The translations under genes and the position numbers were made by a program. A stretch of 64,000 nt of DNA from Geomicrobium sediminis (GTDB lineage: Bacteria; Bacillota; Bacilli; Bacillales; Marinococcaceae), in contig NZ_JAFBEC010000003.1 of the NCBI RefSeq assembly GCF_016908595.1, positions 248,001 to 312,000 of the forward strand, given 5' to 3'. Below are positions 59,215 through 64,000 of this stretch, piece by piece. Position 1 is the first letter of the stretch; each line of letters opens with the position of its first letter. The notes under the pieces are model-generated. The model saw nothing but the letters and a program-made list of their open reading frames with translations. It did not search any database and had not been told where the DNA came from.

Positions 59215-60177
59215 ATGAGAGCAGATCGATTGATGACAATTATGATTTTGTTGCAAAACAGAGGGAAAATGACAGCAAAGGAATTGGCTGAAGAACTAGA
59301 GGTGTCAGATCGAACAATTCTAAGAGATATGGATGCACTAAGCACAGCAGGAATTCCTGTTGTCTCTGATCGGGGAAAAGACGGAGGTTGGCGTTTAGTA
59401 GATAACTTTCGTAGTCAGTTAAGTGGGCTCACAATGGACGACTTGAAATCGTTATTTCTTTTCCCTTCAGGAAAAGTACTTGAAGACTTAGGATTACATA
59501 GTGGAGCGTTAGACACTCGCCAGAAGTTATTAGCGGCGATCCCAGGAACATTTCGAGGCGAAGCAGAAGCGATCTGGGAAAGAATTCATATCGATTCAAG
59601 TACGTGGCGAGCGTCCAAAGAGAACCTTGATGCATTAAAGACCGTCCAACAGGCGGTTTGGGAAAGTAAGAAGTTAACCATTCTCTATGAACAAGCAGAT
59701 GGGGAACAAAATGAACGAGTGGTTGAACCATTAGGGCTCGTAGCAAAGGGGGATACTTGGTATCTCGTTGCAATAAGAGATTCGGAATTTCGTAATTACA
59801 GAGTGTCCCGCATACACAAGGCCATTGTTGAAAACGAAACCTTTATAAGACCAGCTAATTTCATATTGGCTGGGTACTGGGAACAGTCAAAGGAAGAATT
59901 CATTCAACGTTTACCAGCCTACGACGTCCAAGTTGAAATTCATCCATCCGTGATGAAGCGGCTATATTTTACGAGTAAGTTTGTTCAAGTGATAAAAAAA
60001 GAAAGTTCAAGTCCAGATCAGTGGATCGAGGCAACGTTAAGATTTAATGCAGAACAAGAAGCCGTTGAGTATATCGTAGGGTTTGCGAATAAAATGAAGA
60101 TTATTGCCCCAAAGGATTTGAAAAGTAAAGTGGTATCGTTAGCAAATTCCGTAATTGATTTTTACAATGAGTTATAA
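59215..60177 (+). CDS. YafY-type HTH/WYL-domain transcriptional regulator
   Basis: A protein of 320 residues. The N-terminal DeoR-like helix-turn-helix is MTAKELAEELEVSDRTILRDMDALSTAGIPV, followed by a WYL domain with VEPLGLVAKGDTWYLVAIRD. AAGGGG precedes ATG 59215. It shares a promoter region of about 105 bp with the divergent reductase gene and probably controls it. Confidence 0.88.
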   Translation: MRADRLMTIMILLQNRGKMTAKELAEELEVSDRTILRDMDALSTAGIPVVSDRGKDGGWRLVDNFRSQLSGLTMDDLKSLFLFPSGKVLEDLGLHSGALDTRQKLLAAIPGTFRGEAEAIWERIHIDSSTWRASKENLDALKTVQQAVWESKKLTILYEQADGEQNERVVEPLGLVAKGDTWYLVAIRDSEFRNYRVSRIHKAIVENETFIRPANFILAGYWEQSKEEFIQRLPAYDVQVEIHPSVMKRLYFTSKFVQVIKKESSSPDQWIEATLRFNAEQEAVEYIVGFANKMKIIAPKDLKSKVVSLANSVIDFYNEL

Positions 60178-60212
60178 GGAAATCTTCATAAATAAGGATT
60201 GGAGGTACACCA

Positions 60213-60395
60213 TTGTTACTGATTTTAAGACTTGTGATAGCCATCGTAGTTGTCGTATTATCGGTAATTAGTATCATTACTGAAAACTATGATTTTGGCA
60301 AGTATACAATAGGGCTTTTAGGGATTATGTTTATCATAATGGGAGTCGATGAATTTAAAAAAGATCGTAATTTTTTGCGATTTTCTGCTTCCTAG
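60213..60395 (+). CDS. Small two-helix membrane protein (DUF3953-like)
   Basis: A protein of 60 residues starting at TTG 60213 behind GGAGG. Two helices with GNYD-like ENYDFGKYTIGLLGIMFIIMGVDEFKK between and after them resemble DUF3953. Function unknown. Confidence 0.6.
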   Translation: MLLILRLVIAIVVVVLSVISIITENYDFGKYTIGLLGIMFIIMGVDEFKKDRNFLRFSAS

Positions 60396-60515
60396 TAGCA
60401 CTCTTTTCATTGTACGTTTCAATAAATAATTTCCTAACGAGTTAGAGATGATCATGTTGAAAGTTACCCAGTTGTCCAATGAGTAGAGCGTTATGAACTA
60501 TGGGGGTGGATAAAG

Positions 60516-61055
60516 ATTGGCTCATTTGTCTTTTATTTGATCTTCAATAGCTTGTTTTGTATCGTACTTACTTTTGTTCATGAAACCGGGCATTACCTTC
60601 TTGGTAGGTATATAGGAATTCCAAAAGAGGCGATACGTATTAAGATGAAAACGCTTTTACCTCATGTAGCGATTAAGAAACATGGGAATTGGATTTCACC
60701 TGTCCAGTATGAAGCATATAAAGAGGCTTATTTCGAATACGATCGAGACGATCATTATTCATTTCGTTTTATCAATGCGGGATTTATTGCGGAATTGGTA
60801 TTTATATTGGTTTGTGTACCTATCTTCAATGTTGTTATAGGTTATCCTCCGTTAAGCATCTCCTTACTTCTAACAGCACTTGTTATCTACTTTGTTTATT
60901 TAGGGATGAGCATTGTTATGACGATCAGAACGAGGAATCCTTGGGGAGACTTTGGTGCAATGTGGCACATATCAAAACTTCAATCATCGATACTCATTAT
61001 GCTATCAATAGCAATTAAAGCTAGTTTGCTAGTGTATTCAATCTCTCTGGTGTGA
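60516..61055 (+). CDS. Membrane metalloprotease-like protein (HExxH), possible ATT start
   Basis: A protein of about 179 residues with HETGH in its first helix (VHETGHYLLGRYIG), then three more helices. The motif and topology recall M50-type or DUF3267-like intramembrane proteases. TTG 60537 has no ribosome binding site, while ATT 60516, in frame 7 codons earlier, is 6 nt after GGGGGTGG. I therefore place the start at ATT, with TTG as the alternative. Confidence 0.6.
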   Translation: MGSFVFYLIFNSLFCIVLTFVHETGHYLLGRYIGIPKEAIRIKMKTLLPHVAIKKHGNWISPVQYEAYKEAYFEYDRDDHYSFRFINAGFIAELVFILVCVPIFNVVIGYPPLSISLLLTALVIYFVYLGMSIVMTIRTRNPWGDFGAMWHISKLQSSILIMLSIAIKASLLVYSISLV

Positions 61056-61077
61056 TTCATAAATTCAGAAAGCGTTG

Positions 61078-61278
61078 TTATTCACCCCATAACTTGCCGA
61101 CAAGTAAAAACCGTAAACCGACAAAAATGAGACCGAAAATAACACCTGTCAGTACATATACTAAAATCGAAGTAACAGATAGTGCGTCACCAAAAAGCAT
61201 AGACCAAATCATATACAGTAGTGGCATTGCAATTGTTGGGATCAGAATAAAAAGAAGAACGGTCAGAAAACGATTCAT
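61078..61278 (-). CDS. Small two-helix membrane protein
   Basis: A protein of 66 residues, almost entirely hydrophobic (helices about 4-30 and 35-60), ending GKLWGE. AGAGGTG lies 6 nt before the ATG. It runs opposite to a longer but implausible basic frame on the plus strand. No family recognised. Confidence 0.6.
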   Translation of the reverse strand: MNRFLTVLLFILIPTIAMPLLYMIWSMLFGDALSVTSILVYVLTGVIFGLIFVGLRFLLVGKLWGE

Positions 61279-61369
61279 ACGATCACCTCTTGTTATCCAA
61301 TACCCGAGTACACTGAAACAATGTCATAACAATTCGACAAATGATTCAGGTGTAACGGCATGGTACGCG

Positions 61370-61399
61370 TTGATTTTGACAAGAAACCTACTATACAAT
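61370..61399 (+). promoter_or_regulatory. Promoter of the cat gene
   Basis: TTGATT (61370-61375), an 18-nt spacer and TACAAT (61394-61399) lie 33 nt before the leader peptide. Confidence 0.6.
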
Positions 61400-61431
61400 C
61401 AAGAGTACGACTCATATAAGGGTGAACCATT

Positions 61432-61461
61432 TTGAAGAAAACAGATGAAACGGCCTCCTAA
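61432..61461 (+). CDS. Leader peptide of the cat translational attenuator
   Basis: TTG 61432 behind AAGGGTG opens a nine-codon frame, MKKTDETAS. The KTD core equals the stalling segment of the cat-86 leader peptide (MVKTD). Its last codons and stop form the left arm of a hairpin that covers the cat ribosome binding site, the standard chloramphenicol-inducible arrangement. Confidence 0.85.
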   Translation: MKKTDETAS

Positions 61462-61488
61462 ATCATTGTAAAGCACTAATTTAGGAGG
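61454..61488 (+). promoter_or_regulatory. Ribosome-binding-site sequestering hairpin (cat attenuator)
   Basis: CCTCCTAAAT and ATTTAGGAGG are perfect 10-nt arms with a 15-nt loop. The right arm contains the Shine-Dalgarno sequence for catA. A ribosome stalled on the leader would melt the hairpin and allow translation. Confidence 0.88.
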
Positions 61489-61496
61489 TAAATAAA

Positions 61497-62144
61497 ATGA
61501 CATTTAATTCAATTACCCTAGAGAATTGGGAACGCAAAGAATACTTTAATCACTATTTAAATCAACAAACGACATTTAGCATGACAACAGATATAGAGAT
61601 TAGTTCGTTAAAAGCAGCAATTAAAAGAAAAGGATCCAAATTCTACCCAACATTTATTTACATGGTGACAGAAGTGATCAATGCAAATGAATCTTTTCGA
61701 ATAAGCTTCAATAATGAAGGTAAGCTCGGTTATTGGGAGAAATTGATTCCTTTCTATACTGTTTTTGATGAACAAAAGCAATCGTTTTCTAATCTTTGGA
61801 CAGAATCAACAGGTAACGTTTTAACTTTTCAAAAAGACTATGCTCGTGATGTAGCCGAGTACAACCACATTGGTGGTCTATTTCCTAAAAGCCCAATTCC
61901 AGCTAATACATTTCCGATATCAATGATTCCATGGAACTCTTTTAGTGGATTTAATTTGAATATCGGTAATGGTGGCGATTTTTTATTGCCAATTATTACA
62001 GCGGGAAAATATTATTTTAAAGGTACAGCAACGTACTTGCCGGTTTCATTGCAAGTGCATCACGCGGTTTGTGATGGCTATCATGCAGCGTCATTTATGA
62101 ATCAATTGCAAGAATTAGCGAATACCACAACTGAATGGTTATAA
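61497..62144 (+). CDS. catA: Type A chloramphenicol acetyltransferase
   Basis: A protein of 215 residues with the CAT active site HHAVCDG: catalytic His189 and structural Asp193. FSMTTDIEIS, a proline/serine pattern (IPWNSFSGFNLN) and overall length match CatA enzymes. It acetylates chloramphenicol with acetyl-CoA in the cytoplasm. It has its own promoter, an attenuator and a terminator, a self-contained module that could have moved as a unit, though no mobile genes flank it. Confidence 0.95.
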   Translation: MTFNSITLENWERKEYFNHYLNQQTTFSMTTDIEISSLKAAIKRKGSKFYPTFIYMVTEVINANESFRISFNNEGKLGYWEKLIPFYTVFDEQKQSFSNLWTESTGNVLTFQKDYARDVAEYNHIGGLFPKSPIPANTFPISMIPWNSFSGFNLNIGNGGDFLLPIITAGKYYFKGTATYLPVSLQVHHAVCDGYHAASFMNQLQELANTTTEWL

Positions 62145-62153
62145 AGGTATTAG

Positions 62154-62186
62154 AAACAGCTGTGTTTGTTCACAGCTGTTTTTAAT
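62154..62186 (+). terminator. Terminator of catA
   Basis: AAACAGCTGTG and CACAGCTGTTT form a perfect 11-bp stem with a 6-nt loop, running into TTT. Confidence 0.88.
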
Positions 62187-62319
62187 GAAGGAACGAGCTG
62201 TAAGACTCCTGCGTAGGCTCTTAAGTCTTTAGTTACTTAGCTTCATATGTTAAGATAAAATAAAAGAATGTTCTGTCAATTTTATTCAGATAACCCTTTA
62301 GTTATGGAGGTATAAACAG

Positions 62320-62429
62320 ATGAGTAACGCAACAAACAAATAAGCAAAGGCTAAAAAAAGGATTGGTTCTTTGTATTTGCTGAAATGGCCTTTTATGTTG
62401 GAATGTTTATTCGTGGTTTCTTTAAGTAA
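62320..62429 (+). pseudogene. Broken small membrane-protein gene
   Basis: TGGAGG lies 9 nt before ATG 62320, which reads MSNATNK then TAA. The following sequence, after a one-base shift at a run of seven A, reads KKDWFFVFAEMAFYVGMFIRGFFK and stops at 62429, a typical small Bacillus membrane peptide. A nonsense codon plus a homopolymer deletion explain both breaks; sequencing error in the A-run is possible. Confidence 0.45.
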
Positions 62430-62445
62430 CAATCGAATCGTAATG

Positions 62446-62480
62446 AAAATCACTGTTTAAAGTACTGCAGTGATTTTTAT
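62446..62480 (+). terminator. Terminator of the small membrane-protein gene
   Basis: AAAATCACTG and CAGTGATTTT form a 10-bp stem, followed by TATTT. Confidence 0.8.
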
Positions 62481-62552
62481 TTGAAAGGAAGTTGTTCGAA
62501 AAAACGATGTAGCTATGCTTGTAGGTCTCAGCAATTTTGTTAGGGGGTAAAA

Positions 62553-63170
62553 ATGGATTTAACATCATTAATCTTAAGCTCCATCTTGCAAGTGTTGCTC
62601 TTTACTTCTATTCCATTTATTTTTTGGCTGTTAACCGCAAGAAAAGACGTAAAGTTCTTTGGCTACATCGGCTTACATCGAATAAAGATGAATACGTCTG
62701 TTTTAAAATATAGTGCGTACCTCATAGGAATGATTTTCCTTATGCTAGCTATTATCGGGTTGATGGCAGTCAGTGGATTGAGTGACTCCAGTGACATTGC
62801 AATCGCACAATTCGCAGGATACGGTATCGTAGCAATCATCCCGGCGTTGTTTTATGCATTTATCCAAACTGGTTTATCCGAAGAGATCTTTTTTCGTGGA
62901 TTTGTTGCGAAGAGGCTTATAAACAAGCTAGGTTTTCGTTTAGGCAACTTCGTGCAAGCATTCATTTTTGGAGTCGTGCACGGCATCATGTTTATTTTTA
63001 TCACTAACTTCTTAGTAGCAATGATGATTATTACTGTAACAGGCGTTTGTGCTTATCTTTTAGGTTGGATGAACGAAATGAAGTCTGGAGGATCGATTTT
63101 ACCGAGTTGGTTAATCCATTCAGTCGGCAACTTTATTGGCGCGATTTTTATTATGTTTAACATCATATAA
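62553..63170 (+). CDS. CPBP-family intramembrane metalloprotease
   Basis: A protein of 205 residues with six to seven helices. Motif 1 is EEIFFRG (Glu110, Glu111, Arg115), and the second motif is FGVVHGIMF with His143; the third is less clear. This is the CAAX-protease/bacteriocin-processing (Abi) family. GGGGG precedes the ATG. No bacteriocin genes are nearby, so the substrate is unknown. Confidence 0.88.
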   Translation: MDLTSLILSSILQVLLFTSIPFIFWLLTARKDVKFFGYIGLHRIKMNTSVLKYSAYLIGMIFLMLAIIGLMAVSGLSDSSDIAIAQFAGYGIVAIIPALFYAFIQTGLSEEIFFRGFVAKRLINKLGFRLGNFVQAFIFGVVHGIMFIFITNFLVAMMIITVTGVCAYLLGWMNEMKSGGSILPSWLIHSVGNFIGAIFIMFNII

Positions 63171-63185
63171 AAGGGAGACGTGAAA

Positions 63186-63563
63186 ATGGAAGTATGGGAC
63201 GCGATCACGAACTACCGTACTGATTTGAATCTTGGAGATGTGGAGAGAATTAATGGTTGGGTTTCAGATGACTTTATTGGGTATTTTGGATATTACAATG
63301 ACGTTGATTATCGTGTGTATAGAGGGCAAGAGTATCGTGATGACAATGTACAAACATTTATAGGATACCAAGGAAAAAATCCTACATTCGAGTATAACGA
63401 CCTTACATATAATCTACGTAAGCACGATGAATTGATTCTGACAGCAACGATTGATTTCTATCTTGAAGGTCAGAATCAAACGACTGTGTTGACAGTGGAG
63501 GTATTCAAAAAAGAAACGACAGGCTGGAAGCTTTATCGTCAACATATGGAACATTACGGGTAA
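63186..63563 (+). CDS. NTF2/SnoaL-like protein
   Basis: A protein of 125 residues with the cone-shaped NTF2-like pattern: an N-terminal helix pair (WDAITNYRTDLNLGDVERINGWVSDDF), then strands ending in GWKLYRQHMEH, as in DUF4440/SnoaL-like proteins. GGGAG precedes ATG 63186. Follows the CPBP gene closely and is probably co-transcribed. Function unknown. Confidence 0.7.
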   Translation: MEVWDAITNYRTDLNLGDVERINGWVSDDFIGYFGYYNDVDYRVYRGQEYRDDNVQTFIGYQGKNPTFEYNDLTYNLRKHDELILTATIDFYLEGQNQTTVLTVEVFKKETTGWKLYRQHMEHYG

Positions 63564-63653
63564 GCAGTTGGTTAATCGGATTCATCCTACTATTCTCATT
63601 GCGTAAACAATGAATGGTAGTATAGTAGTGTATTTTATGAAAAGGATGATCCG

Positions 63654-64000
63654 ATGTTTAACCCTAAATTTCACTCAAAAGAAGGTTACGATCAAGCAAT
63701 TGGAGAACTCGTTTACATGCTCGAATTAACAAGAACGATGACAGAATTTGAACTTGCTGAGTTAACAACGAATGAATTGGATTTTCTTCATGATCAAAAT
63801 AGTAACTCAATTGGCATGTTACTTTCACATATGGCATCGATTGAATATTTACACCAAGTCATGTCGTTTGAAGATCGCATGTTCAATGAGCAAGAAGAGA
63901 AAGAATGGACAGCGGCCCTACAGATGGGCGAGCAAGGAAGAACAGAGATTCATTCTAATGATTAACCGTACTATTTAGAAAAGCTGAGTAAGGTAAGGCA
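63654..64000 (+). pseudogene. DinB-like gene interrupted by a nonsense codon (also cut by the window end)
   Basis: The frame from ATG 63654 encodes 103 residues of a DinB-type bundle (NSIGMLLSHMASIEYLHQVM, with the first metal-site histidine), then TAA at 63963-63965. The same frame continues PYYLEKLSKVR to the window end, matching the family. A single TTA-to-TAA change would explain it. Whether the gene ends properly is not visible. Confidence 0.6.

Noticed and set aside
61052-61435. Plus-strand basic frame of 127 residues
   Set aside because: Overlaps a minus-strand membrane protein with a good ribosome binding site, has no site of its own and an implausible Lys/Arg/Thr composition; it also runs through the cat promoter.
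62188-62225. Fragment of the GC-rich intergenic repeat after catA
   Set aside because: GAGCTGTAAGACTCCTGCG recalls part of known Bacillus repeats, but it is too short and does not align with the two copies in this window.
1-64000. CRISPR arrays, tRNA/rRNA genes, prophage or conjugative modules
   Set aside because: No regularly spaced direct repeats, no cloverleaf or rRNA signatures, and no integrase, capsid, portal, relaxase or transposase gene were seen.

Overview
The window looks like chromosome of a low-to-mid GC, Gram-positive Bacillaceae species. The evidence is AGGAGG-type ribosome binding sites, many TTG and GTG starts, gene families typical of Bacillus (YezD, CydS, an RsbR-type STAS protein, DUF2243, DinB and GNAT paralogues) and a B. 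subtilis-like cysH operon order. Several exported lipoproteins are very acidic, which would suit a halo-alkaliphile such as Alkalihalobacillus or Shouchella, but that placement is inference. I found no rRNA, tRNA, CRISPR array, prophage or complete insertion sequence.

Layout. 0-8.5 kb: mixed housekeeping and orphan genes, including a serine hydrolase, a manganese (yybP-ykoY) riboswitch ahead of a 41-residue basic protein and a kinase-like protein, a DUF2243/CtaG pair, and GNAT, methyltransferase and DinB proteins. 8.5-14.9 kb: a nickel-pincer racemase locus, kdgT-larA-larE-larB-larC, divergent from a CdaR-type sugar-diacid regulator. The partners suggest a sugar-acid substrate rather than lactate. 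15.4-29.9 kb: one large sulfur locus. It holds cysJI (sulfite reductase), the divergent cysH-sat-cysC-sumT-sirB-sirC operon (sulfate activation, APS/PAPS reduction, siroheme for CysI), and a sulfate ABC transporter operon, sbp-cysT-cysW-cysA, that continues into a threonine-synthase-family enzyme and yezD. The transporter operon starts with a compact leader RNA that has mutually exclusive hairpins and that I cannot assign to a known class. 30-35 kb: an HDAC-family deacetylase divergent from a LuxR-type regulator, then cydA-cydB-cydS (cytochrome bd).

35-64 kb is accessory in character: methyltransferase, VOC and GNAT genes, a 281-bp MITE-like element, a beta-propeller protein, an ECF sigma factor with its DUF4179 partner, a large catalase, an XRE regulator with a 39-bp palindromic operator, a CAP-domain protein, an MBL hydrolase with a decayed partial copy upstream, an RsbR-type STAS protein, a P450/TetR/esterase cluster, many short membrane proteins and lipoproteins, and a chloramphenicol acetyltransferase gene with a textbook translational attenuator. 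Between about 46 and 52 kb, and again at the right edge, several genes are visibly broken (VOC, lipoprotein, small membrane protein, DinB).

Functional links: the sulfate transporter feeds Sat/CysC/CysH/CysJI, and SumT/SirB/SirC supply siroheme to CysI. LarB, LarE and LarC build the nickel-pincer cofactor for LarA while KdgT would import its substrate under CdaR control. Three genes have a strong Shine-Dalgarno placed in front of an in-frame ATT rather than ATG, GTG or TTG.
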